Shown: positions 18,690 to 29,389 of the stretch, one piece after another
How positions within the stretch are numbered: position 1 is the stretch's first letter
How the letters are laid out: the number at the start of each line of letters is the position of its first letter
Assembly (NCBI RefSeq): GCF_963678635.1
Contig: NC_087067.1
Coordinates: 59,254,487 to 59,318,486, forward strand
Length of the DNA: 64,000 nt
DNA from: Symsagittifera roscoffensis
Taxonomy: Eukaryota > Xenacoelomorpha > Acoela > Convolutidae
Direction: 5' to 3'
The notes under the pieces: model-generated
Database searches by the model: none
What the model was told of the DNA's origin: nothing
Seen by the model: the letters and a program-made list of their open reading frames with translations, nothing else
Translations under genes and position numbers: made by a program

Positions 18690-20765
18690 GTACAGAAATT
18701 TATACTTTCTTCTCTATCTATCTTTTTTTAGCAGTTGAAAGATGCATTTTTGGTGAAACATTTCGATATTGGACCAAAACGAACTTAAATTTTCACTTCT
18801 TCTGAGCGAGTGGTGTCCGTTTTTTTTTCGTTTCAGAAAATTGTCTTGAAAATAAATTCATGCTCCTGTGTAATTTTAGCCTCTGAGAACGAAACTTATC
18901 AGGCAACAAAATGCCCGACTGTTAATTTTTAGCTTCCATCCAAACGTGATACAATCCTTGAACTACCGGCGTAATAAAAAGCAAGTTTGGGTTATTTTTT
19001 ATCCGAAACAGTTTTTTCTTATAAACTGCTTAAAGTTTGAAACCCGCTATTTTCAGCTCTCTGTGTCCTTTAATTTTCCAATTTTTGGTAAAGTGGTTTT
19101 GTCCCAATTAATCTGTTCTTCATTTTCAATTTAGGATATTCAAATCTGAAGGGATTTCCACAAATAGGTGATATTTTAATCCAAAAATTGTATTTGAGTG
19201 TTGGACGTTTTGGAATTTTTATCTGTTTTTGGAAGAATCGTGGTGTTGGCGTTTCTAAATTGATTTGAGGGCACGTAGACTAATTGAGCTCGAGACACTG
19301 CAATTACTCTCGACAAATTTGAGAAATACTGCAATTAAATATAAATAACTACTTAATTACAAAGAAGGAAATGCAATATTTCTTTTGTTAAAAGGGATTC
19401 AATCTTGATCATTAAACAGCAAAAGTATAAAATTCACAAAAAATAAGATCGACTTTTAGGTTTAAAAGTGGATTTCAATTTTCAGATTTCACAGCGGAGT
19501 AAAATATTTGACAATTGATCTTTTTGTCAAACTGGAATAACTGTCTCAAAAAAGTCAATCATAAATGTTTCTTGAAGTTTAAATAATTTTAAGGACATAT
19601 ACTGCTTTCTTCGAAATTCAAATAGAGTCAGTATTTTTATTATTTTCTGTTTTCTTGCGTTCATTGACTCTGTTTTGGTTATTTTTTCGGATTATAGTAA
19701 GTCATGTTTCTTTTTCTTCAGGGGGGGGATTGGGAGGGGGGCGGAGAAAGGTAAGGAGAGAGCCAGCTGTCCGTTTTGGTTTTTTTTTCCCGGATTAAGG
19801 TAAGTTATATTTTTTTTCGGGGGGGGGGGGGCGGAGAAAGGTGAGGTGTTGAATCTAGTATCTTGGTGGTGTGGCTACTAGCTTCTTGTAAATTTGAACA
19901 TACAGAAATAACAGTTAAACTAGCATAAAATTGGATTGTGACTCTTCGCTCCGTAATTTAGGATGCTATCGTTTCTCTCGAAAACAGTGAAAAGTTTTAA
20001 AAGAGTTAAATGTGATGTATCACTCTGACTTAATTTTGGCAACTATTTTTGCATTATAAAAAAAAACAGCTTATGTTAGAAAAAAAAACTCTGCTCAAGA
20101 TAAATATAGTTTTCATCTTCGCAGTAAGCAAGGGGTATTGCAATCGCGTTATGGGATTTTCCCCGTGAATAACTTTGTTCACTGGATGAATGTTTGCGTT
20201 TTAAAGGCCCGTTGTAATCGAATTTTTTTTGCATGCTTGCGTAAATTTACCAACTCCAGTTTCAGTATATCAGTTTTTTGTTCGTTTTTTTTTTAAGAGT
20301 CGATGAATGTAAAAAGGATTTTTTTAAGACTAATGAACGTTGTGAAGATTCTTTTATAAGTTTTGCTGATTTTGTTTTTTTTCTGTTTCCAGGAAAAAAT
20401 TTTACAATATTGATGCACTTAGATCTATATGCAATTTTTGAGTTCAATTGAAATTCATCTGCTGAAAGTGATGTAATTAGCACTCTCCGAATACGAATGT
20501 GGAAATGGCCGAAATGTGGGCAATGATGTCATTAGTCATGGATACTGGAAATAAATCTCAGGCAATAGATAAATTTTGGCATTTTCTATCGATCATAACA
20601 TCATATAACATTTTTATCATCTGCTTAATTCGATACAAATCGGGGCTCTTTTTCCTCCCCCCCCCCCACAAGAAAAAACCTATCCAAAAACACCTTCTGC
20701 TATTGTTAATACTTCTACTCACTCCGGAAGTGTAAACCTCAAGGTAGTACTAAATACAAAACCAG
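18690..20765. other. Intergenic AT-rich sequence
   Basis: No gene recognised on either strand. Many poly(A)/poly(T) runs. The only structured part is the G-rich pair at 19680-19850. Confidence 0.5.
19680..19850 (+). repeat. Diverged tandem pair with G-runs
   Basis: Two copies, about 100 bp apart, of a module: T-run, CGGATTA.GGTAAGT.AT, T-run, G-run, GCGGAGAAAGGT.AGG. The first G-run (19721-19743) is split into four tracts and could form a G-quadruplex; the second is 13-14 uninterrupted G. Confidence 0.7.
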
Positions 20766-20768
20766 CCG

Positions 20769-21860
20769 CAGAGTTTGAGTTCAGATTCTGATATAGAAGT
20801 AATACCTCCAGATAAAGTTATTCCGAAAAAGACTAATTTGAAAAAACTAAACACTGTTATTTCATTTCGTGATCAATTCCCCGGTTTGTCTTATCCCCTT
20901 GTGCAATAAGGTGAATGGATTTTTTCAATAGTGCCTACTGATAGTCGAATAGTTAAGGAAGTTGATTACCCAAAGATTAAATTTAAAATTAAATTAAAGG
21001 ACCCGATACTGAAAACGATCCCTGACGCGATACGAGAAAAGGACCCACTGGCCAAGGACATTATCACCAGACTGGGGCAATATTACGCTCAACATTTCAA
21101 CGAGTTTGATGTGCGCGAAAATTGTTTGTGGATGGATGGTCGACTGGCCATACCAAAGGATATGTCATCAGCAGTGTTAAACCGATTGCATCACAAGCAT
21201 CACGGGCGGGACAAAATGTTTTGGGCGGCGAAGGATGTCTGGATACCGCTCATGCATAGGAACTTTACGGCCACAGCAAAATACTGTAAAAGCTGCCTAG
21301 AAGCAGGTAGAAACCTTAAACTGGACATTCCAAAAAATGATATGGGGGACACATATGTACCTAGGGAGCCTAATGATCTTCTTCAATTGAATTTCTGGGG
21401 TCCTGTAAATTACGTACGGGGTCGAAAGACACATGTTCTAGTAGCGGTAGACACGTTCTTACATCGGCCGTCGGCCTTTGTCTGTTCAAGTAACAAATCT
21501 AAAAATGTATTAAAATTCCTAAGGAAATACATAAATACACATGGGCACCCAACGAAACTACATATAGATCAAGCAACCGGATTCTTTTCGAGTGATATAC
21601 AAAATTTTTGCAAGTACGAGGACAATGAACTTATAAAATCTCCTGTTAGGGATCATTGCCCTACGGGGATGATCGAAAGGACCATTGGCTCGATAAAAAA
21701 CTACGTCCTAACATATCTACAGGAAAATAAGAACCATAAATTTGGATTGATGATCTCCCGTGCCCTAAGCACCCTACGATTTGTGCCGCACTCTCAAACT
21801 AAATTAACGCCATTTGAGGCTTATCATGGAAGAGAAGCAAATACCGCCTTCGAAATTTGA
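20769..21860 (+). pseudogene. Ty3/gypsy integrase, first catalytic Asp replaced
   Basis: A pol remnant. A frame open from about 20769 has one TAA (20907-20909) and then runs to 21860. Counting from 20931, it has a zinc module (HHKHH around 87-91, C119/C122) and an integrase core: N154 (LQLNFWGP) where Asp is expected, D213 (LHIDQATG) and E249 (GMIERTIG). The 59 and 36 spacings are right, so the Asp to Asn change is at a true catalytic position. It is only distantly similar to the integrase at 8240-10162, so it is a separate lineage. RT and RNase H are absent upstream. Confidence 0.8.
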
Positions 21861-21915
21861 CGAAAAAAAACCATCGTTGAAAAACCTAAATTGGAAAAAT
21901 GTCTTTAATTAGAAA

Positions 21916-22773
21916 TTGTCATGTTTAGACAAGGCGAGTGGTCTACCCGAAGTGGAACTGAACATCGATTGGGAGAAGCATAGTGATTTCGTGTACGCCC
22001 TGGAAAACTGCAAGACGCCAAATGACTTGGATGAGAACGAGCTAATTGAGACTGATGTGGACCCTAAGGCAAAAGAGGCGGATCCTAAGGCACACGAGTT
22101 ACCTAAGGCACCAGAGTGGCTTAAGCGACATAAGGCAAGTACCACGACGGTGTACCAGCGGACCGGGGAAAGTGACCCAAAAGATCCAAGAAGGTATGAA
22201 CGTTTTCCATTAAAAATTGAAAAATTGAGAAAACATACGGTGCAAATGAAAAAAGGATCGTTACTAAGGCAAAGTGGTAGTTCGATTAGATCGACGGCTG
22301 AAGAAAGCCGAATTGAGAAGGGGACCGACGCTAATACCCCGGGTCCGAGCAAAACAACGGAACCTAAAAGTCAGGCGGAAAAGTGGATCATTCTGAAATG
22401 AGAAAAGGGCGCAAACAAACAGTGAGAACCGAAAAATAAAAAAAAGAGAATAGTCGAAAGCAGCAAAGACAAGAGCGACGAAGAGGAGGAGAGCGAATGC
22501 GCAGTCAGGAGGCGAGAAGGCAAAGCCGAGAAAACTACAGCGAGCGGGGCGGACGAACCGTCGGGAACGGAAAACGCGAAAATGCCGAAAACCGTCGGTA
22601 ACAAAAGAGAGCTGAGCGAGGAGGCAACGCGCCGATCGACGCGACAACGTAGAGGAGTAAACAAAATGGGTGGACAGATGATTCACCGTATCGAGCACAA
22701 ATTAGAAGAAAACTCAGGGAAGGGGTTGGCTAGAATGCCTAAAAACTTAGTTGAAACTAAAACTGTTCAGTAA
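21916..22773 (+). pseudogene. C-terminal tail of the same gypsy pol
   Basis: Two frames (21916-22401 and 22582-22773) encode a charged, repeat-rich tail with DPKAKEADPKAHELPKAPEW and a terminal RRSTRQRRGVNKMGG motif. The latter resembles the Arg-rich last module of many gypsy pol proteins. Frame breaks near 21865 and 22400-22580 separate the pieces. Confidence 0.6.
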
Positions 22774-24290
22774 AACTACGACGAAAACTATGAGTTGATA
22801 AATTTTCAACCTACGATTTGAAATTTATGTGGTTGCCCAAATGATATTGGGACCAGTATTGAGTTTATGTAAGTTATATGAGTTTGTTTTTTCTGTCTGT
22901 AGACCTGCTGTTGTGACCTTGCGATCTCTATAGTCCGGTACGAACTAAAACAGAAAGATGGAGTAAGGTTTAGATTTGATGCCGTACAGTTGCTCTACAA
23001 TTAACTTAAACAACTATTCTTTCCATCACTATGCATTATACAACTTCAACAAAACCACACGATCTATATAATTGTTTTTAATTCGGTCATTAGCACAAAA
23101 ATTTTGGCGCGAACAACTTCAGGACTTTTAAACAAGAAAAAGTTTTACGACTCAAGTAAGTGTCTTCATTTCGTTCACTGACACAAAAGTCTTGTCACAC
23201 TTCGCAATAACTTCAAAGAAAAACTCATACACGCATTCTCATGAAACTTTCGATAGGAACTCAAAATAAGCGTTTCTCATCTCATGAGAAAGTAAGGATG
23301 TGTTTCAGAGCATTTCAAACTGGATTATCCCATTGCTGAAGAGTTAGTGTCGCATCGGAAGTGATGGTGCTAAGCAATCATGTAATTTCAGATTCTAATC
23401 GCACATGCGCTGCAATTTGCCAAGTGGGTAATAGGCTTATGTGTAAGTGAGCACTAGTTTAATCTTAAATTAGCTAATAATTACTCGTCGATTATGTTAA
23501 TCAGATAATAAATTAATTTCATGTGTTGTACTTTTTATAACTCAGCGTGACACAAAAAAAGTGTTTACAGTTTCCATATACTCCATAAAGAAGAAACGCG
23601 TTGCTGAACTAGGTGAACAATTTTATCGTCGATTTTGCTGATAAATTATTAAGCTGAGGTTTTAAAGTTTGCATAATTAGTTTCGAAGTTTACTTCGCAA
23701 CAAACTTTTTTTCCAATGTTTTGTTTTCTCAAAAACTAAACCTTTACAGTGTCATTTTTTTGTTCATGAATTGAGATTGACTCTTTGACATTTAAACTTT
23801 TTTCTTGTTGCATTTGGATTATGCAATTAACTATTTGAGTTCTGCAATAGTTTTTTTTAGAAAACTGTAGCATATTTGGTTTTTTTGAGTTGATGGCATC
23901 ACTCATTAGCGTTACTTTGAAAAATTACTCATCAATAAGTGTTTTCGGATTTGATTGTCTCGAAAAAGCAAAAACGGAAAATGTTGTCGCACTTGATAAG
24001 CAGATTCATGATAACGCAGAGTGGAAAAGAAGCTATGAGGCTTGCTTGTTGGGACAGTTACAAAAATCTAGGAAAGAAACCAGATTATTCACGATTCATA
24101 TGGTGGCTAGATATTACCATACAACGGCCGAACACCTCTCTTTTCCGAGCAGAAGCTCAAGCGAAATCCGATAGGTTTACCGCGCCAGTGCCAGATAGAG
24201 TGACAAAATTTTCCGTAGTGCTGAGTCAAAGAACCTGTTATCCATACGGATATACTAGAACTATGTCTACCTAAGACAGTATGTCCATCC
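22774..24290 (+). other. Sequence between integrase tail and LTR/gag; no gene recognised
   Basis: AT-rich. Overlapping open frames at 23890-24174 and 23939-24274 (94 and 111 codons) encode nothing I recognise. An LTR may begin somewhere after about 24260, but its left edge could not be fixed because no second copy is in the window. Confidence 0.4.
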
Positions 24291-24566
24291 TGAGTGCTAA
24301 CCATATATACTTATGTAAACTGAACTATATAGAAGTCTGATATAAATTAAGTACCTATTAAACCTAACACCATATTCAATAGTTATTTATGAGTCTCTGT
24401 CTCTCTCATGATTTCGAGGTCAGATTCGAATCAGACTTAACTTTCTAAACTGAATTTAAGTTGTTCTCTATCTCTTCGTATTCTTATTCTCAGTTAGCGA
24501 TTAAGCATAGACTTTGACTACATAGATTACACAGTGTATACCTCACCCAACGGTTGAGGGTATAAC
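24291..24566 (+). repeat. Probable LTR 3' part before a gag start
   Basis: The sequence ends GGGTATAACA and is directly followed by TGGCGCAG, the same PBS type as the 7.3-18.1 kb element. The right edge is therefore well supported; the left edge is a guess. Confidence 0.45.
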
Positions 24567-25271
24567 ATGGCGCAGCCAGCACTTACAACAAAAAACCCAC
24601 TCGGTATTGCCCCATTCTGGCAAAAAGCCTCGGCGGAACCGCCAACAGAGTGGGAAAAGTGGAACCAGCAACTCTACTTAGGAATTGTCGCAAAAGTTGG
24701 CATAAACCTGCAAAAGTTATTACGAGATCCACCTGCAGTGAGAAAACCGCAAGAACCCGGCTATGAACTCCCTATAGAAGGGGAAACTCAATCACAAACC
24801 AGGGACAGAAACATTCGTAACCAAGAAAAAAAGATACAATGGGACAACCAATGTGCCCAACTGGACAACTTGGGACCCACCGTGGATGGAATACCATGGG
24901 AGTAAGCCGACATAAAAGTCAGAAGCTACATTTACCTGAGTCTTGTTAACGAAGGTCAAAGACGCCTAAACCAACACTATCCAGACATAAAGATACAAGA
25001 AATATCAACGAGAGCATTCTGGAATCGATTGGAACACCTTTTCATTAAAGACCGTAATGTTACATTTGATAGATACGAGGCATTCACAAGAAAGCAGAAT
25101 AAAACAGAAACACTGGAAAAGTTCCACTGCGGGCTCACTGAATTGGTCATAAAAGGAAACTTCAAATGTCCCCAGTGCAACAATAACACATTAGAAACAG
25201 AGATTATTCGAGACTTATTCACAGCACGGACAAAGAGTACCGCGGACTTGATAAAAAAGACCGGATGGTAA
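24567..25271 (+). pseudogene. Gypsy gag fragment with PBS-overlapping start
   Basis: It starts ATGGCGCAG, so the codon overlaps the PBS TGGCGCAG (24568-24575), as in the element at 7336-18122. The protein begins MAQPALTT with PFWQKASAEPPTEWEKWNQQ, recognisably related to the other gag (PFWPNHTLEPPHAWTQWSDQ). TAA at 24903-24905 interrupts it. The same frame continues with RAFWNRLEHLF and FDRYEAFTRKQNKTETLEKF and ends at 25269. Protease and pol are missing. Confidence 0.75.
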
Positions 25272-25610
25272 TTAACGCATGAAAAACTCAGATATAACAA
25301 AATAATTTCAAGCTCTGGCTCATTTGACAATCTCCTAGATTTCAGTTTCTCAAATTGTCGGCATAATGTTTTCAAACTATATGCATTTTGATCCAATTTT
25401 AATTGAAATTCCAAAATTCAAAGTTTTTGGCTTTGTTGCCATCGTAGAGGAACCATTTTAGGGAGGTAATTGGGCCAATACAGCAATAATTTTTCATTTT
25501 ACCTCACCCCACAACAGTTACCCAGTAGAGAGGTTTTTTTGGGGCTTAGGGGATAGTTTTTATCAACTTTGAACTAAAACTTTCGTTCCACCGTCAACCG
25601 ATCACACTCA
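25272..25610. other. No gene seen
   Basis: AT-rich; similarity to gag stops near 25270. Confidence 0.4.
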
Positions 25611-26215
25611 ACCACATCACACGCAACCCCATCACACTCAACCCACCGAATGGCTGAACACAACCGATATGCCGCCCACAATCACAACTCAAAGGATTTG
25701 AAGTACGATTTGACATCGCAGAAAAGGACTTCATTGAATCAGACCAATGACCACCTCGTTGTTCAAGTATACGTACAGATCCGAGTTACAAGGCATTCAC
25801 TCTAAACTCATCTTCACACCATTCCCAAATAATCCCATCACACTCAACCCACCGAATGGCTGAACACAACCGATATGCCGCCCACAATCGCAACTCAAAG
25901 GATTTGAAGTACGATTTGACATCACAGAAAAGGACTTCATTGAATCAGACCAATGACCACCTCGTTGTTCAAGTATACGTACAGATCCGAGTTACAAGGC
26001 ATTCACTCTAAACTCATCTTCACAGCATTCCCAAATAAGATCGAAACACAGTTCTCCGCTGAACAAGAACAAACGATCATAACAAACCATTTGGAAATCA
26101 GGTTGATTTTGTTGGCGGTCACAGTCATTCTTGAATTACAGAATGATATCCACGATTCCAGCTTCCTGGAGCTTCCTCCTCCAAGAACTGAACAGATTAA
26201 AGGTAAGGGATAAAT
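25611..26215 (+). repeat. Dispersed repeat with internal 206-bp tandem duplication
   Basis: A module starting CACACTCAACCCACCGAATGG occurs twice, 206 bp apart (CGAATGG at 25647 and 25853). A related copy lies at 55730-56100. Shared blocks include ACAACCGATATGCC, GACCAATGACCACCTCG and AAGTATACGTACAGATCC. Short open frames exist, but nothing suggests a protein. Confidence 0.85.
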
Positions 26216-26664
26216 TGTAATGAAACCGGTTGTGAGAGAGTTCGAAAAATTCGAAATGGCTTATCTATTCTAGCGCATGCTGCTGGCATTTTTTCTTTCT
26301 AACTTAAATTCAAATTAGAACTAATTTGAGAAAACATTAACAGTTTCCAGTTTTTCAGATAACTTGAATCGTTTCGAATCAAGTGAACGCTCTCTCAAGC
26401 TTTCTATATCCAGTTTATGTTGGATAACGATTCAGCACCTCCAGGATTCGAGCTCAGAGTCGGTAATACGCCAAATTTTTTTTATGTTTCGAGAGATAAA
26501 TACACTTTAATCGAAAAAATTTATTTGGCCAACTTAGGAAAAACAATATTTTTCATTCAACAGCGTTATCAATAGAGTTTTGCGGCAGCGTACTCGAAGG
26601 TCCGATGGTTCACACTAGTCGAAATTGCACTAAAGAATACTCACGTATCATGCGCTTTGCTCAC

Positions 26665-26781
26665 GATTAGTTCATGGACTGTGTGCTTTTCCAGTGTGCT
26701 ATCCAGTGTAGTGACCACTTGTGCACTGGTGTCTGCCAGTTGCTGAACTGTCTTCGCCTGCCACTGTTGCCACAACTGGGC
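26665..26781 (-). CDS. bmb: Brambleberry-like exon 3 (of those visible)
   Basis: On the minus strand the exon follows TTCTTACCAG and ends at a GTGAGC donor; 39 codons, phase 0 at both ends. It encodes a helix AQLWQQWQAKTVQQLADTSA and then QVVTTLDSTLEKH, matching the coiled-coil that follows the cysteine-rich part of Brambleberry proteins. It joins in phase to the exon at 27410-27283. No downstream exon with the membrane segments was found to the left, where the retroelement debris lies. Confidence 0.65.
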
Positions 26782-27282
26782 CTGGTAAGAAGCATTCACT
26801 CTTTCAGAAAAGCAACAAATTCAAAAAAAACTCATTAAAAAATAAATTAAGAACTAATCAACAGACAGAAGGAAAAGCGCTATCAAACTCATATACATCA
26901 ATCAACCATGGCCTCAAATGAGAAGCAAATCAAGCTCGGATCTAAGAATTTCTCGACAGGGCGGGGTTTATAAATTTTCTAGAAGGGAGTTATTGGAGAA
27001 AAAAACATCCCCAAAGTTTATCAGTTTCAATTGGAAGATCTGACCACTAAATTGCTTTTTCTCGGCACCACTCAAAATTTTGAGTATGAAGGTGCCGAGG
27101 GTTGGTCAGTCTAACTGGATATCATAAAAACAAACAGTAAGGGAAATGCGTGGTCACGGGGGTCGAGTCCCGGAAAATGGGCACCCCCTTTCCCACTCAC
27201 GCTGCTGCTGAAATGTCGAAAATCCGCTACTGGAGCAAATCTGTTTCACATGATGACTGACATGCAAGGAATTTACACTTAC

Positions 27283-27410
27283 CTGCAAGAAGAAGCACAG
27301 ATTCTCCGAATGAGTGAAGAATGTGGCGTAGATCTGGAAGGCCAAATCATTCATCCTTCCCGTACATTCCGACGCATCCGAATCCGTGTAACAAGTCATC
27401 TGTCCTTTGC
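27283..27410 (-). CDS. bmb: Brambleberry-like exon 2 (of those visible)
   Basis: A 128-bp exon on the minus strand from acceptor GATTTCAG to donor CTTGCAG|GTAAGT. It encodes GQMTCYTDSDASECTGRMND and AFQIYATFFTHSENLCFFLQ. The cysteines and the YxTFFTHxxNLCFFLQ motif are diagnostic of the Kar5/Brambleberry family, needed for nuclear envelope fusion during karyogamy or early cleavage. Confidence 0.75.
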
Positions 27411-28246
27411 CTGAAATCAAAGGCTACAAAAGTTATTACTTAGCCATCTAATCATTTATTTAGATATTTTTATTCCACATCCAACGATTACTTTTCTATT
27501 ACCGCTAAACAGAGATCGCTTACAGTTAGAATTGTGCAGGCTTTTAACTATTTAAAACAAAATGACTTGATACCTGTTAATATACATGAAATGTCAGAAG
27601 TTAATTGTTTGAGACTTTATAAAAAGTTTTTTCAAATTTACTTAAAACACAATCAGGACCTCTACAAACTGTTTTTTAAATTCAGCCCTTAATTTAATAT
27701 GTTTGTTGAGTTGATGGTGGCTGTCTTCTTTTTACTCTCCAGGAATTCCTACTCGATGAGCAGTACTGCTCTTTAGGATCTCCCTCCAGGCAGAATATAT
27801 TGCTTTTGGCGTTGTATATAAAGATGGTAAAGTAATTTCTACTTGATTTGATAAAATCTTTGCTTTGAAACAACTTTGAAGCTTAAAAAATTAGAAAAAC
27901 ACTCATAAATACAATAATTTCCAGCTAGAAGGTAACACTTTGCTCTTGAAGGGTCAGCGATGAAAAAAAAAACTAATGAATGCAATAAAAACATCAAGAA
28001 AGCTCATGAAAGAGCACAACTATTTGAAGAAGAATACCTTTTTGAAATTTTAGCAAGAAAACAAACGTTCATTGATGTTTTTCTTACCTTTTTCCAGTTA
28101 GCACATGCCAAAAGTAAACCAAATGAAAAAAGGCTAACTGCTAAAATAAACAGAAGCTACTACTCCGCGAAAAGTTAACCCGCATCTTAAATAAGTAATT
28201 GGCCTAGTCTTACAATTTTGAGAGACAACTTGCAAAAGATACCAAC

Positions 28247-28455
28247 ATGAGATTAGTAGATGAAAATTCGTAAAGTACAGTGCCAGTATCTGCTGCTGTT
28301 CCTCTCTCATACTCCTACACGACTTCTCCAGGTTGGCCAGCACTTTCGTCCAGCACTTGCCATACTTCGGGTTCTCCGCCAGTTTCAGGATCTCGTTACA
28401 ATTGGCCTCGCCGGCCGCTGCAGGGGGGATGACTAAGTCTACATCCGGCACCGAT
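28247..28455 (-). CDS. bmb: Brambleberry-like exon 1 (of those visible)
   Basis: Encodes VPDVDLVIPPAAAGEANCNE and then KCWTKVLANLEKSCRSMREE followed by ILALYFTNFHL, the conserved CW...L...C and LAL.F.NCHL block of Brambleberry. The family's usual Cys before His-Leu is Phe here (TNFHL). The acceptor is CTTCAAG; the donor is less certain (TCAT|GTTGGT fits the phase of the next exon). N-terminal exons were not seen to the right, where a retroelement fragment lies. Confidence 0.7.
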
Positions 28456-28619
28456 CTTGAAGTCGAGCACCGGTGCAGATAAATTGAAACAAAAGTTAAA
28501 AGTTCAAAAACAAGCATATCTGAAAACACTACACAAACGGATTTAAGAAACTTGAGATATAAGTGAAGACAAGATTATGACAAATTTTGAAAAAAAAAAA
28601 TGAAATATATAAAAAAAAC

Positions 28620-29000
28620 AATTTCGTCGATAAAAAGCAACGTGCGTCTCAGCGTGTTGCCTCTGGCAATCGTTCTTAACCTTCCGTCTATCTTTATGAG
28701 GGCGATAAGCTTTGCGCCAAAAAAGAAAGGTCTTAGGGGTTTGGGTATTTTGCCATCTCCAATGAGGTTTATCAGCTTAGTAAGCGATTTCAGAAAATTG
28801 AGTCCTGCACTGCCAATCGACTTACTAACAAGATCTTTAAAAAAGAGGAACTATTTTATCAGGACATGCTGCTGATGCGTTCGGAAAGGACATTATCGCT
28901 TTGTATAGATCGAAAGCGGTTACGAAAAAACTATCCAAGTTTTCTGGATTTGGAGCTGCAAATTTGGCTCGCTGAGGGTGCTTAGACAACAATTTTTGAT
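28620..29000 (-). pseudogene. Reverse-transcriptase fragment, non-LTR-like
   Basis: The minus strand from about 28998 reads KLLSKHPQRAKFAAP, AFDLYKAIMSFPNASAACPD and, after a frameshift near 28850, KDLVSK, LTKLINLIGDGKIPKPLRPF and FFGAKLIALIKIDGRLRTIA. This is a common invertebrate RT type (consensus around FFGA.L.ALKK.DGG.RPIA). The conserved DGG is DGR here. It is a short, frameshifted scrap inside or beside the Brambleberry locus. Confidence 0.6.
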
Positions 29001-29233
29001 AGTTATCAGTTGAAAAAGGAGCAATTTTGTCATCCGAAGCAGCAAGCCTTAATTCTCCCTTTACATTCTCTTACATATTACTACTTCTTAGCTTTATTCT
29101 CTGCTCGAGGTCACTCAGAGGCGGGCTTGAAACTTGGGATGGGTTTTTGGAAGTGACACGTCATTTGCTCGAATTTTTTTTTATTTATCAAAGAGCTCAG
29201 GCTTGTGGTCTGTTTGCGTCCACTTCTTTTCGG
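29001..29233. other. No gene seen
   Basis: Short AT-rich spacer with one 80-codon open frame of no recognisable content. Confidence 0.3.
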
Positions 29234-29356
29234 TCATTAAGGTATAAATTTTTACATAGGGATCATTAAGTATAAATAATTTACATAGGGATCATTAGGT
29301 ATAAATTTTTACATAGGGATCATTAGCTAAAAAAATTTATAGATAGGTATCATTGG
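29234..29356 (+). repeat. About 29-bp tandem repeat, four units
   Basis: Units of GGTATAAATTTTTACATAGGGATCATTA, the last one diverged. It sits shortly before a C-run at 29367-29388. Confidence 0.85.
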
Positions 29357-29389
29357 TTTTACTTATATATCACCACCCCCCCCCCCCCA

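Noticed and set aside
28600-28875. 91-codon + strand open frame
   Set aside because: Lies antisense to a recognisable reverse-transcriptase fragment.
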